The position numbers and the translations under genes are program-made. A stretch of 64,000 nt of DNA, taken from positions 746,501 to 810,500 of the forward strand of contig OX359192.1 of assembly GCA_947172415.1 (NCBI GenBank), read 5' to 3'. Source of the DNA: Chondrosia reniformis. Its lineage: Eukaryota; Porifera; Demospongiae; Chondrillida; Chondrillidae. This document shows positions 40,560 to 52,850 of the stretch, one piece after another. The notes beneath the pieces were generated by a model. It was given only the letters and a program-made list of their open reading frames with translations. It was not told the DNA's origin and ran no database searches. Position 1 is the first letter of the stretch. Every line of letters begins with the position of its first letter.

Positions 40560-41260
40560 AACTCTGTTTGACACTTCCACTACTGGCGTCGTAAGAGAAG
40601 TTGCACGGGAGCGATCCGGCGTACCTGACCGTCCTATGACCAGTTACTAGTCTTGCCCTGCCTCACGCTACGGACAGAACAAGTCCGACCCTGGCGGACC
40701 ACAAACTCCCACCAATGAGAATCATCATGTGCACACAACGCAGCTTGAGAGCACTGTACACAGACTTTAGCTCATTAGAATCGGCCAGGTTGCTTTAGAG
40801 TAGGGACCCATCGATGAACTACAAGAAAGAAGTAGAGAATACATTAAACGACATGTACATAGAACATACATAACATATGAGTATAACAATTCCAATTGCA
40901 ACTGCGAATGTCTTCCAAACCAACCTGATGTGGCAGCCTACAATAGCTTCCTGACCGACTACGTAGTGGCACTGGACCCACGCTCCTCCAGGTACGGGTC
41001 GTATAGCAAGAATCCGCAAGTGCCAATTTAACACACAAGCAGGATTAATAGTGAGATACATCTCCAGGCACTAACCCATAGGTAGAGAGACCACCCCACT
41101 ATACGAACACCGATGACCCTTTGTCGCATGGTACCATGGTCGTGCTCCTACCACGGTTTTCGCATCGATCTACGCAAGCATAGACCTCCAGAGTTGATGG
41201 CCCGTAGGCCGATGACGACTGAACTTTCCTTGGTATTTTAAAGGAAATTTGGCGGTACAG
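40560..41260. other. Unassigned higher-GC block
   Basis: About 700 bp with more G+C and more CpG than its surroundings. It has short ORFs on both strands but none over 85 codons, and no domain I can recognise. I see no tRNA A/B boxes and no recognisable snRNA or rRNA block. It could be a decayed exon cluster, a promoter or CpG-rich island, or a non-coding RNA gene. Confidence 0.4.
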
Positions 41261-42318
41261 TCGGACCTCAGTGTGTTATCATTCGAAATGACGTCATTTT
41301 TGTCTTATCCTATCCAGCTCGATCAGAAACAGTAAAGCGTGCATGCACGGTGCTTCTATAAATTATATCATTGTCAAACATGCACATGCGTTACATGCAC
41401 CTCTTAACTGCTGCATATATATACCAATAGAGTATATACCATCCCTACTTTGAATTCTAACTTCATTCTTTAGAATGTTTTATTTAACTTATGCAATATA
41501 GCCTTAAACAGGCATCTCTTCTCAATTTTGTTTAAGTACATATTGTTAACTTCTATAATTTTGTTAACCATAGCAACTGACTTAGGAGGATATTCTTCTT
41601 CATGTGTTTGTGGGATGCTGTTGTTATTACTAAGAGTTGTGTATAGTGCATGGGTTCATGTAGTGTATTATCTAATTCCTCTCAATTAATGGCTATCAAC
41701 TTACAGCTGTAGAATAATGGATGTTTTTAAGATAGCTAGCACAACTATTGCCATGGTAACACCCTATTACCAAATTAGGAATGGTATCCAAATCAATTTA
41801 GCCCTACCAATGGCCAATCATGAGTTTTTGATCATAAAGGATTTATCTAAAGAATTAAGCATTCATCCATTATATTATTATTATATTTCTGACAATCAGT
41901 CTATGTGCATGGTAGAGCCATATGTATACGTAGCCATATGCATGCACTGAATCAATTTGCTTATATTATATAGTACTGTCTCCTGCATGACCTGTTTACC
42001 ATCTCTAGCATGTTTCTTGTTTCAAATAAATGGTGCATGTTTTAGTGTAAGTATGATCTCGAGGATATACGAGTGGTTAATACAGGAAATTGATGATGCA
42101 ACATTAACATAATATGACCCTGATGTAGATTTTAATTATAAGCAATGGCAATACAAATTACCATGGAAACACTATGTAAATAACATATATAGGCAATCAA
42201 GTAGAATAATAATAAGTACATATACATCAGTAAATTCTGCATGTTAAATGTACGTACATATGCAGAGATTGCTACAGATGGATTTACAGATAATTATAAG
42301 CTAAAGTTGCATTTTCAT

Positions 42319-45300
42319 TTATTGTTCCTCTGTCTCTTGAAAACACTGTGAGCAGAGTCCATTTCTGTCTTTAGACCCAAAGAAGTTGCAGCCAGTATTC
42401 TTGCATTTTTGAAAGATTGGGGTAGCCTGATCTTCCGCCTTTAAAGTCTCAAGATCCTCAACCTGTCCATGTCCCAGAGGTTTTATGTGATCCCGAGAAT
42501 ATCTACCCTCTTTCACGGCTTTCTTGCGGAGCATGGGAGGACTTCTTCTCACTTGGCTTGCTATTTTATCGGCTATGGCTGCTGCTTTTGGGTTAACATT
42601 AGGAGATTGATTTTTACTTGTTGGCTGCTTTGAAGGCTGTGAGGAAGAAGGTATCTCCTTCTGAAGGTCAGTAACTTTGGTTGTATCAGAGAGCTTTGTA
42701 GCTGACTGTACTCCAGTAGAAGTGACTGAAGCAGTTGCAGGTAGTGACTGTGTTGTTTGTGATTCCACTGAGGTTAGGCTACTAGATTTAGGTGCATCCC
42801 TACTTCTTGATGCTTCAGGATCTTCCTGCTCATCTTGGAATGTTACATCAGAGGATTTCTCTTCACTCCCACAAGGATCCTCTCTTATTTCACCTCGATC
42901 TTGTGTCATAGAAGAATGGTGTTCCTTGTAGCACTTGGAACAAAGGCTACCTGTTTCAAATGTACCAAACATGAAGCATCCTTCTGTTAAGCATGGCAAC
43001 TGTTGCCAGCCTCCAACAGTAGAATCTGGCTCAGCAAGTCTCTTTTGTCTTTCTTCTTCCATTTCACGACACTCCTTTTTAAACTCTTCAAATCTTTCCT
43101 TACTTTTTGAGAGATAACTTTGCAGCAAAAACTCCTGATAGGGTGGTCTGGAGAGGTAGGATATCTGAGCAGCTGGAAATCTGACTGACGGAACCTACAA
43201 ACATGTATGCATTGTATATATTAGTTGCATGGGAACTGCAATATGTAGACTATTGTTAAAGTATGTATGTAAACTTGACGTCCCTGGAAGCTACTTTTAA
43301 GGGACCTAGGACACACAGTAATTAACTAGTGTATGTACATGCAATTAAAAATAAAACCGACATTTTCATCTCTATTTGTATGCATAAACATTCATAAAGG
43401 ACCAGATACAGACTCTCAGGGTCACTGATGAAGGGTAATTCCAAACAGCTTTATAACCCCCTTGAGAAGTAAGAACTCTATTTTATCAATTGCTTCATAG
43501 GCTATATGTATGTTTGAATAATCTAACACCATTTTCCAACATGCTACAACTACTTTAGAGTAAAGGCCTGTAAGGAACTATAAATCTAGTGAGAGCTTTG
43601 GATGAGGATACAGAGTTTCTCCTTCTACATCTCTTCTTCTACATTAGGCCAGACAGCTGTTTCTGGGAATGCCGCCCTTCATCAGTGACCCTGGAACTTT
43701 ATATCTTCTTGTTGATCCTTTCTGAGCCTGTGGCTTAGTAAGTACATACGTATGTGTTCCATATGTTATACAATACATGGTTTCAAAGTATTAAATACTT
43801 CCAGTTGTCAGCACAACTGCATAATGCAGAAGAAACACTGACCCTCCACTGTTGTTGGGATGTGTCTGTCTCTTTTGGCTGAGTGGATCCTCCTTTTCCC
43901 AACTTGATCCACCGGATGTCCATGTAGCTTTCCAAGCTGGTGATGTAATGAGGAGGGAATTCCCCATCAGAGAGCTGTTTGTCAATGCGAGCTATCTCTT
44001 CTTTGCTGTCCTTGTCAGGATCAAAGAGAAATTGGATTGGTAGGATTTGGCCCTCTGGCGACACCAGTGGAATGACAGCCGAGCTCCTTAGGTTAACTTT
44101 GAGTACTTTAGACTGCTTGGAACCTGCAGAAGCATCCTTTGCAAGTAAAGGAGAAAAGTGGGACGAATCATAGGCAAGGACAATGGGTGACTTGAAACAG
44201 TTCTTTGGATTGTACTCAAACGGCAAATAGATCCCACTAAAATAGATTGGAGCCAGATCTTGGCCATGAATGTCCAGGAGGACGGTATTAGCAAGCACCA
44301 CAATTGGCCTTTTCAGCACATGTGCTAGCACAAGAACATGAACCTCCTCCAAGCTTTCATAGCTGGCTCTTAGAGTGCTTGTCCTACTAAGGAGACTAGA
44401 GCTGTCGCTTGCATCACCCTTCTCCTTGCCGTAGGATTTCTGAAATCTAGCCTCAGATTTTGCGATTCTAAGGATTTCAGTCCATTCCTTTTCCCATTCA
44501 TTGTCGCTCAGTGTGAACCCACCGGATTCCACAAACCTCTTCTCCATCTGATAGCGCCAGCGTCTCTTAATCCCTTCTCTCTCACAGGCTGAGGTAAGGA
44601 ACTTGTGGACCGCTGATCGCAAGATGAGGTCAGTGTCAGGAATACCCCACATTCCGAGTGAAGCTGCATGGAGCAGGCAGTTGCCATCCCCAGAGGTAGC
44701 CAATGGCTCCAGCGGAGGACACTGGCCAGTTGCACTCCACCAGTTCAGTTTACCTATATGATGGTAAAGATGTACATACGTATACCTAAGTTATAATATA
44801 CTATATATTAGTATAGTACATAGGCTATAATATACTGTATATATTGGTATAGTACATAGGCTATAATGTACTGTATATTGGTATAGTACATACCTAAATG
44901 GGTGTATATGCATAATTATACTACGTACGTAATTTGATTCATAGATTCAAAAGGTATTTCCTGGTTACATTCTTATGACTTTCACTATTAAATTATGTCA
45001 TTAGAATTCACAGAAATTTTAAATGTAATCTTGTTCAGAGGGCTTCAAAAGTATGGAGTTATGAAGAGAAGTACTTAAAAATACATACACAAGTGCAAAC
45101 AAAACTATCTGTATGTACGTATGTACGTATACGTATGTAGTGTGTATACTTTAAATGTACATATGTACATACTATCAGTGGTTTTCATATGAGCATCAGC
45201 AACAGTAATTTTATACAAGATATTGAACATTTTGACCACGAAGGTCTTCATCAGCAAAAGTAAATTACTGCTCATATGAAACCACTGATCTTATAACGAA

Positions 45301-45895
45301 CGCAACAAAAAAGCCATATCATTTCATACATACATATGTATGTCATTCTGAGGGTTGTACTCTATGAAGATGTTGTACCTGATTTTTCAAGCACAGTTTT
45401 GTGGGAGATTTCAAGAAGGTCGTTCATCAGATATTCTGCATAATCTCTCTCATCAAAGGAGACATCGGGAAACACAAAAGTGTGATGAAAGAACTTATCA
45501 TCAATTGTGGGAACCAGTTCCTCTCCAACTGACACTGATGTACACTTAAACTGTGATTCTTCATGAAATTTGTCAATCACATCCGATGATACATTAATGA
45601 TTCCTTTTTTTCTTCTTTTTTTCCTTCTCTGCGGATTTGACTGTTCTGGTTCCTCTTTCAAAGGTACCTCAGCAAAGGAGCCAAAATCCTCATATTGGGG
45701 GGGTGGGGGCGCCATCATGTCATTGTACATCTTAACGGCCGCTTCAATGTCGTTATTCACGGCAGAGAGTAGATCCTGAGCGAGACCTGGATCTGCCCCG
45801 GTTGCGCCTACGAATTGCGACAATAAATCGGACACCAAACCTGGACTTGTGGCGCCGGTACCATCTCCTCCCGGGGGCTCTAGTCTGTCGGCCAT
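42319..45895 (-). CDS. OTUD7B: OTUD7/Cezanne-like OTU deubiquitinase with UBA and two A20 zinc fingers
   Basis: Exons 45379-45895, 43843-44753 and 42319-43194 (minus strand) join in phase to 767 residues. The first exon encodes a UBA-like domain (LLSQFVGATGADPGLAQDLL...DIEAAVKMY). The second holds the OTU catalytic domain: TSGDGNCLLHAASLGMWG with Cys about 198, RWRYQ, ESLEEVHVLVLAHVLKRPI, and the catalytic His in YDSSHFSPL about 371. The third has two A20-type fingers (CLTEGC...CSKC and CKNTGC...CSQC), the last at the very C-terminus as in OTUD7 proteins. By family it cleaves Lys11-linked ubiquitin chains and restrains NF-kappaB signalling. The ATG at 45895 was chosen because the longer in-frame extension starts with GTG. 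Whether it corresponds to OTUD7A or 7B is undecided. It is divergent with UBAP1. Confidence 0.95.
43195..43842. other. OTUD7-like intron 2 with element A copies
   Basis: 648-bp intron occupied by a partial inverted element A (43385-43450) and a near full-length direct copy (43550-43740). Confidence 0.6.
43550..43740 (+). mobile_element. MITE-like element A, near full length
   Basis: Contains all blocks of the family in order: ACTTTAGAGTAAAGGCCTGT, AATCTAGTGAGAGCTTTGGA, the CTCCTTCTACATCTCTTCTT tract, CCAGACAGCTGTTTCTGGGA and CATCAGTGACCCTGGAAC. Confidence 0.68.
44754..45378. other. OTUD7-like intron 1
   Basis: Contains a short tandem repeat of TATAGTACATAGGCTATAAT (44810-44900) and element C at 45178-45292. 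No exon-like sequence. Confidence 0.6.
45178..45292. mobile_element. Hairpin MITE-like element C
   Basis: Terminal inverted repeats: CAGTGGTTTTCATATGAGCA on the left against TGCTCATATGAAACCACTGA on the right. The interior has GAGCATCAGCAACAGTAATT and GAAGGTCTTCATCAGCA, shared with the elements at 54113 and 62421. Confidence 0.72.
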
Positions 45896-46398
45896 ATTAC
45901 TCTGGAAAAACTGAACGGTTTCCACTCCAAATGTTATTAAAATTTATTCATCTACCTCTTCAGAATCACAGACAGACCTACATGCGCACCGGATATATGT
46001 GTTAGCGAGAATACAAGTCGCAAACTAAGGCAAAACTCTTAAATAACAAAAACGGCTTCGATCATGTTATAGTATTAAGATTTAGAAAGATGGTTATAGC
46101 CTACGATTAGAAAACAATGGCAATACTCAACTTACTAATTGGGCACTTAAAAATGGGTGTCGGCGAACTGGTTGTAAATTTGTAAAGGGGAATTCCGGTC
46201 GTGCCCATGTGATCGGAAACTTCTAGTTGATTGGCTAACGATACACCTTGAACGGTTTGTCGTCACTCGTTCTAGTTATCAAAAGAGACGAATTTACACT
46301 TTTTAGCTTATCATATAGGCTACGTATTCGTGGAAATATCTAGTTGTTGATCAAGGCTCGGAATCCGTGGTACGTATCTCTTCAGTTATTTAACAAAG
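45896..46398. promoter_or_regulatory. Divergent promoter and 5' leader, OTUD7-like and UBAP1
   Basis: An ATTGGCTA (reverse CCAAT, NF-Y type) box lies at about 46232-46239. A candidate non-coding first exon of UBAP1 ends at a TTTAACAAAG/GTGAGT donor at 46398. CpGs are more frequent than in surrounding DNA. The role is inferred from head-to-head layout. Confidence 0.5.
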
Positions 46399-48755
46399 GT
46401 GAGTGCATTATGGTGTCGACTAGTGGCTACATGTCTCCCCTGTTAACCCGTGAGTTCGTCTGGCCCCAACTGGCATGGGTCAGTGATGGACGAGGAGGTA
46501 GTAGTAACCCGTGCCTCAATGTGACCATGGTTTGTAATGTGTAATTCAAGTTATTCCTAGGTTATGGGATGGTGATTGATCAGGTTTTATAACAAGTGAG
46601 TAGTAATTCATTGAGAGGTGGTGCCATTATAGGATCAGAAGTATTACCATGGGGGAGGAGGTTTAGACTGCCATTATAGGATCAGAAGTATTGCCATGGG
46701 GGAGGAGAGGTTTAGACTGCCATTATAGGATCAGAAGTATTGCCAAGGGGGAGGAGGTTTAGACTGCCATTATAGGATCAGAAGTATTGCCATGGGGGAG
46801 GAGAGGTTTAGACTGCCATTATAGGATCAGAAGTATTACCATGGGGGAGGAGGTTTAGACTGCCATTATAGGATCAGAAGTATTGCCATGGGGGAGGAGG
46901 TTTAGACTGCCATTATAGGATCAGAAGTATTGCCATGGGGGAGGAGGTTTAGACTGCCATTATAGGATCAGAAGTATTGCCATGGGGGAGGAGATTTAGA
47001 CTGCCATTATAGGATCAGAAGTATTGCCATGGGGGAGGAGGTTTAGACTGCCATTATAGGATCAGAAGTATTGCCATGGGGGAGGAGGTTTAGACTGCCA
47101 TTATAGGATCAGAAGTATTGCCATGGGGGAGGAGGTTTAGACTGCCATTATAGGATCAGAAGTATTACCATGGGGGAGGAGGTTTAGACTGCCATTATAG
47201 GATCAGAAGTATTGCCATGGGGGAGGAGGTTTAGAAGACTGCCATTATAGGATCAGAAGTATTGCCATGGGGGAGGAGGTTTAGAAGACTGCCATCATAG
47301 GATCAGAAGTATTGCCATGGGGGAGGAGGTTTAGAAGACTGCCATTATAGGATCAGAAGTATTACCATGGGGGAGGAGGTTTAGACTGCCATTATAGGAT
47401 CAGAAGTATTGCCATGGGGGAGGAGGTTTAGAAGACTGCCATTATAGGATCAGAAGTATTGCCATGGGGGAGGAGGTTTAGAAGACTGCCATCATAGGAT
47501 CAGAAGTATTGCCATGGGGGAGGAGGTTTAGAAGACTGCCATTATAGGATCAGAAGTATTGCCATGGGGGAGGAGGTTTATAGGTTACTCTAATCTTGAA
47601 GGTAAAAGTCTACAAGTGAAAGTATAAGAAGTATAGGAGTAGTGGCTGGATGGAAGGATGGACTGGTTTAGACCTTAAGTTACTCTATTGCTGAAGGTAT
47701 ATATAAATGACCATTTCTCTCACGCTCTCTCTTAATTTCTGAATCCCTTCAGTTTTATTAACATCCCATGAAATGACACAGTAAATGTCTTTTAATTCCA
47801 TATCTACCCATACTGGGGGAAACACTGCTACCTATTTCTGTAACAACTTTGTGTAAGGAGCCTTCTTCTATCATAGCTGGTAATGGCTCTGGTCAGTGTT
47901 TTCAAAGTGTAGTGTATTTTCCTAAAATATGTAGTTACATTTCTGAAGTGGTTTCACTGAAGGCAAACAAAACCTAATGCGTATGTACATACATATGTGA
48001 ATCACTTGTAGTACATTTGTATACATTTGTATACAATATACACAACTGTGTAATGGTACATCAGTCAGGTATACAAACATGTACATACATACGTAGGTGT
48101 GTGTGTATATGAAATATCTTGAAATGATAAGGATTACTTGCTGCGACCATTATGATGAAGAAAAATTCTGCTTATGATCCATGACCTATTGTTTGTTGAC
48201 AGTTTTGTTAATCACATGATAATAATATTATGAAGGAGGATGTACTTTGTCTGTGCAAGGCTGTCTCATGTTAATATGTTAACTGATTAAAGGAGGGGGA
48301 CTACGTATTTAGTTACACATTTGCAGTATACAGTGAACGGTTATACATGCACCTACGTACCTGTGTGTGTAAATGGATATAATATAAGTAGTTATAATAT
48401 AAATGGATAGTAATGTAGATTAACAGTTTGGCTGTGATGCTGTGTGCATAGAGTCCATTTGTCTTTGTCTTGAACAGTGCTGGTCAGTTGGAGTTTTTTT
48501 ATCTTCCTTATTGTGAGGGGTAAATATGTTTATATATTGTTGGTAAACATGTTTAGTAGTGTATGTTGTTAAATTGTTGTTAAACGTGCACGTAATTGTT
48601 GGTAAACATGTTTATTGATGCCAATAATTGTTGGTAAACATATTTAGTGTTACTCGCAATTGTTGGTAAACATATTTAATGGTACACGTAATTGTTGGTA
48701 AACATATTTAGTGGTACACGTAATTGTTGGTACTTCCTTTTGTTGCTTGTTGTAG
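46399..48755. other. Presumed first (5' UTR) intron of UBAP1
   Basis: Holds the 47-50 bp minisatellite (46614-47584). Around 48540-48735 there is a degenerate repeat of TTGTTGGTAAACATGTTTA-like units. No coding exon is recognised. The ORF at 46344-46544 crosses the donor and has no domain. Confidence 0.55.
46614..47584. repeat. 47-50 bp minisatellite, about 20 units
   Basis: Units contain CCATTATAGGATCAGAAGTA followed by TTGCCATGGGGGAGGAGGTT and TAGACTG. Later units have a 3-bp insertion (TTTAGAAGACTG), and two of them carry CATCATAGG, so higher-order units were copied together. Confidence 0.95.
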
Positions 48756-48773
48756 CTTACTGGAAGTCCTGAA

Positions 48774-51700
48774 ATGTTTACCAGAAAAGGAACAATTTCG
48801 AGACCAGTTGTTGGACAAGCACCGAGTAAGGAAGTGATGTGATGTATATACGTATTGGATTGACCAAAAATATAATTTGAATTTTTCCTGTGAAATTTGT
48901 ATCATTACAATATACGTACATACGTAGTATAATAATGTAGTGTAATGAAATTAATGGTTCTTGTGAGTGCTATGTATGTTAATCAATACTTGTAATGAAA
49001 TTAATCGAGCTTTAAGAGTTTCTGATTGCACAATAAGATCTCCATTTCCAAGCAAATAGAAGATTGAAATATAAAGCATAGAATAAATGGCATTGTATAG
49101 TTAAATTATACTGATAATACAAATGTTGAAAATGGTACAGCGACATAAATTCATATATAGATGATCTTTGAGTGTTCCAATAACCCAGTTATAACAGCTA
49201 TTTTAAATATTATATACGTATGTAAAAGTGCACAAGTTGATGAATCAAATATACTTTGTCAAGTCTGTACGTACTAATATATAGTCACATTCTTGTTAGG
49301 TAGCTTAATGTAGCTGTTTCTAAATACGTACGTACGTACGTATACATGCCATAGTTTTCCTGCTTACTCTTAATAGGATATTATAAGGAAGAGGGTGAGA
49401 CCCTGGTGTGTAATTACTACTGGTTAAAAGAAATACCTTTCTTGCTATTGAGAGTTAGTATTCACAATATAAGCTGAATTAATGGCTCAATTTTCTAGGA
49501 ATGGTGCCATTAACTGAATATATTCTATTAACTTGTGACTTCCACAAACTTCCTAAAAAATTGGTGAATGTTACTATAATTGGAAACTAAAAGGATGATG
49601 CAATGTCATGTGACTATTAGTATATACATAAATACAAACTGTCACATTATAGGATAAACAATGTAAGCCAATATGCTTTATATGTACATATACTATAAAA
49701 CAGAAAGTATAATTCCCTTTTAAGTGGATACAGGTGAACATAATCTTTTCTTTACTGTCAGCCTCTATATATTCCAATGTTGTTGAAGACATTACTATAA
49801 AGTGCCAGTTTCCAAATATTCCACGTCCAGTGAGTGAATCATTCACATTATACAACATGTATTCATGTATAGTAACATTACTAGTTGCTGGTTTATCTCT
49901 CTAGGTTCATATAAATGATATTGCTCTGCCAAGATTTCCTGAAGAAAGTAAATTTCTAGTAAGTGTACATATGTAGTTATAGCAATTTCAAATCTTTTAC
50001 ATTAAATATATTATGTGTGTGTATGTGCCTTTTACTATGTGTATTATGTACAGTACGTTTTGGGTCTGTTGTCCAGACCAGACATTGCAATCGATAATTG
50101 TAAAAAATTATCGCCGCATGCATGGTGACATCTTTCTAGTGGGAAAGTTTGTTCAAATGGTAGTCGCGAGTTACGTCTGGTCTGGACAACCGACCCAAAA
50201 AGTACTGTATAACAATACCTACATGTACTTTCTAATAGCTGTTGATTGGGTCTTCTTTGTCTGCTTCAGTATGATTTTGCTTTAGAAGAGGAAGGCCTTG
50301 AAATGGTCAAAACGAGGTGTTTGGGTATCGCAGGAGAATACAGATCCCTTACCAGGGTCAGTGCAACAACCCCACAGGATGACCAAAAACCAAAGCCAGT
50401 TTTCCCTCCCCTCCCACGAGGGGAAATCCTGACTCCAGAACCAGTTGGAGAAACTGTACTGCAACGAAAAGACGATGCTGCACAAGGAATAAATTTGATT
50501 GATTTTGAAAATACAGATGATCCATTTGACACCGTTACACTTAAGGCAATCGATGAGAGGGCAGAATTGGCTACTATATTCAGTACAACTGAGCCTGTGG
50601 TGAATCTTCAATCACCACCAACAGTTACCATGGTAACTCCAATTTTAAGCACCTCCCCCAAATCTTCTGATCTACCTCTTGTACCACCTAGAAAAGTTTC
50701 AGGCGACTCTTCCACCATAAAAAGTAGAATATCACCGCTCTCTATTAGTCCTGTTCCTTTAACAGCTAGTCAGCCAGTTGTTGCTAGATCAGCTCCTCCT
50801 TTCTCTAACCCTGTGGCAAGTCAGGCAGTGAAGCCTCCCTCCACTGTCTCAACTGCTCAGGCACTGCTAGATCACCCTTCTTCCACTCCAGTTGCAACCT
50901 CAATAATTCAACCACCCGTTCCTAAGCCGAGAAAGCATCCTCCACCAGTTACTCTAGCAAGCTTAACTCCCTATCCCATGCTCACGGATACTTCAAGCTC
51001 TGAGAGACACAATGCAGCAGTACCTGGTGCAGTAGTCAGCGAGACACAAACACCTTCAACTGTCTCTGATACATTCCATGCGAGACCCCAATTCACCACA
51101 AAGACTTCTCCTACAGTACCTCCTCGGAATACCCCAAAGCCTGCTGTAAATCAGGTTAGTATGAGAAAACTTAGTGTGATATTGCATTTTGAACAATGGA
51201 TTCTGATAAGTTGAACGTTTTCTTGGATCCCAGAGATTGAACTTATCCAGACTCCACTGTATATGTACATATACTACATATACATATACATATATATACG
51301 AATACTTATACATGTATACATACATATATACCTAGGTGCACCAGACTCAACTGGAGCAGCCACCGCGTGCTCCACTCTCCCAGAGTACACCTCAACCTAA
51401 GAAGGTTCCTCCACCAATACCTCCTCCTTACAGCAGCACGAGGGAAGGCACCAGACCCTCTGCTGTAGGAGGCATTAGAGTTCTTCCTCCAATGAATGGA
51501 CCTCTCTTGAATAACACCAGACCAGCCCCGCCCCAGTACACTCCCACTGATCCAGCCATGCCTTCCCGACCCACCCCCCCTCTGGTGGCACCAAAGCCAA
51601 AGGCTCAGTCCAACTCTGACTACATGTTGGAGGATCCATCAGAGTCCTTGAGCGATGAGGAGCTGGAGAGGGTCCTGTCCATCTCCTCCATGGGGTTCTC

Positions 51701-52845
51701 TCACTCGAGAGTAGCAAGGGCAATGAAGAGGCTCCACAAAGATGAGGGAAAGGTAATCACTTTACAAGACATGAAAAATCTAATGCACCATTTTCCTACA
51801 TGCTATGCCTACTCTTTAAAAAGCCTATAGGAACTAAACCTGGAGAGAACTTTGGATGAAGATACAGGTCCTGGAGACTTTCTTTTCTTTCTTCTTCTTT
51901 TTCTCCACCGGGCATGGTGGACATGCAATGTAAAAGCGCTTTGGTATATGTATGTATGTCCCCAAGTTATATGTAGGTCTGATCTTCTTGCATAATCCAC
52001 AGGTGCTTATATTAATGTTTCTTGCATGTACAGGTGCTTGATTTCCTGTTTCTTGTTGGAAAACTGGAGGAATTAGGATATCCTGGAAACACAGCTGAAA
52101 CAGCTCTGATCAATTCGGGAGGAGAAGTGGATAAGGTAGAGAGACATAGACATTTTATAATCAAATTTAGCTCACAATCGGTCATATGTATACAGTTATG
52201 TATATCAGGGCTTTATACAGGATTTGAAAATATAGGGAGAGGGGAGGGGAGGAGAGGGAGAGGAGAGGGGAGGAGAGGGAGAGGGGAGAGGGAGCGGGGA
52301 GGGGAGGGGAGAAGAGGGAGAGGGGAGGGGCACCTGTGGAGTCACTGTCACTCACATGCACCGCACTTACTGCTGTATGTAGATTATATAGGAATATCTT
52401 CCAAGTGCTTATTATTAATATATGTCATCATAATATGCATCATATGATGAAAGAGAGGAAAAGAAGAAAGAAAAGACTCCTGTATCTTCATCCAAAGCTC
52501 TCTCCTGGTTTAGTTCCCCTATAGGCTTTTTACAGAATAGGCATAGCATGTAGGAAAATGGTGTATTAGATTTTTTATGGATGTAATATATTAGTCGAAC
52601 CTCATTAACAAGTAGATATAATATGTACATTGATTAGAGGACCTTTTTCTATATACCTATTTAAATATCGTATACATGTAGTGTTATTGATGTATTTCTG
52701 ATGACATATATAGGCAGTAGATTACATCAAACAACTCAACCTTTACAAGGAGATGGGCTACAAAGAGAAGAGTATTCATGAAGCTTACAAGAAAGGCAAT
52801 GAGAGCTGGGACAAAGCAATTGATGTTCTCATGCAAACAAGCTAA
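48774..52845 (+). CDS. UBAP1: UBAP1, ubiquitin-binding subunit of ESCRT-I
   Basis: Coding exons 48774-48825, 49762-49829, 49905-49958, 50270-51154, 51336-51752, 52034-52135 and 52714-52845 give 569 residues (human UBAP1 about 500). Conserved UBAP1 landmarks are YDFALEEEGLEMVK after a UMA-like N-terminus, then LIDFENTDDPFDTVTLKAID (human has FECEEDPFDNLELKTID), and the C-terminal SOUBA tandem UBA region from LSDEELERVLSISSMGFSHS to the stop. Between them is a proline-rich linker with PPRK, PPIPPP and PKPRK motifs that could bind SH3 domains. UBAP1 joins TSG101-VPS28-VPS37 in sorting ubiquitinated receptors at endosomes. The first coding exon follows a non-coding exon near 46398. An AATAAA lies only 6 nt after the stop. 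Exon 6 spans most of the linker's second half; exons 7 and 8 are duplicated at 60331-61084. Confidence 0.93.
48826..49761. other. UBAP1 intron
   Basis: About 936 bp, AT-rich, with ACGTACGTACGTACGT-type runs near 49325-49343. Nothing else is seen. Confidence 0.55.
51765..51920 (+). mobile_element. MITE-like element A, direct copy upstream of UBAP1 exon 7
   Basis: Starts AAAAATCTAATGCACCATTT and continues CTACATGCTATGCCTACTCT, GGAACTAAACCTGGAGAG, GATGAAGATACAGG. It pairs with the inverted copy at 52450-52590. Confidence 0.65.
52238..52336. repeat. GGGGA/GAGAGG purine repeat
   Basis: Low-complexity run of GGGGAGGGGAGGAGAGGGAG in the last UBAP1 intron. The corresponding place in copy 2 (about 60540-60565) has only about 25 bp, so it expanded or contracted after the duplication. 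Confidence 0.9.
52450..52590 (-). mobile_element. MITE-like element A, inverted copy downstream of UBAP1 exon 7
   Basis: Reverse complement of the 51765 copy: CTCCTGTATCTTCATCCAAA, GGTTTAGTTCCCCTATAGGC, AATAGGCATAGCATGTAGGA, AAATGGTGTATTAGATTTTT. Confidence 0.65.
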
Positions 52846-52850
52846 TGTAG

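Larger units (their letters stand above)
39509..42318. other. Intergenic region between PH-SH2 and OTUD7-like genes
   Basis: The genes are convergent. After presumed 3' UTR and a pyrimidine tract (39843-39982), a block at about 40560-41260 is clearly less AT-rich and is listed separately. From 41261 to 42318 there is AT-rich DNA with no supported feature; the ORF at 41717-41950 has no recognisable domain. Confidence 0.6.

Noticed and set aside
40560..41260. tRNA, snRNA or rRNA gene in the higher-GC block
   Set aside because: I could not find A/B boxes, a cloverleaf or any conserved small-RNA block by eye.
46344..46544. 66-codon ORF at the UBAP1 5' end
   Set aside because: It crosses a good GTGAGT donor and lies in the presumed 5' UTR intron; no domain.
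46614..47584. CRISPR-like array of 47-50 bp units
   Set aside because: The whole unit is repeated with no unique spacers; it is a minisatellite.
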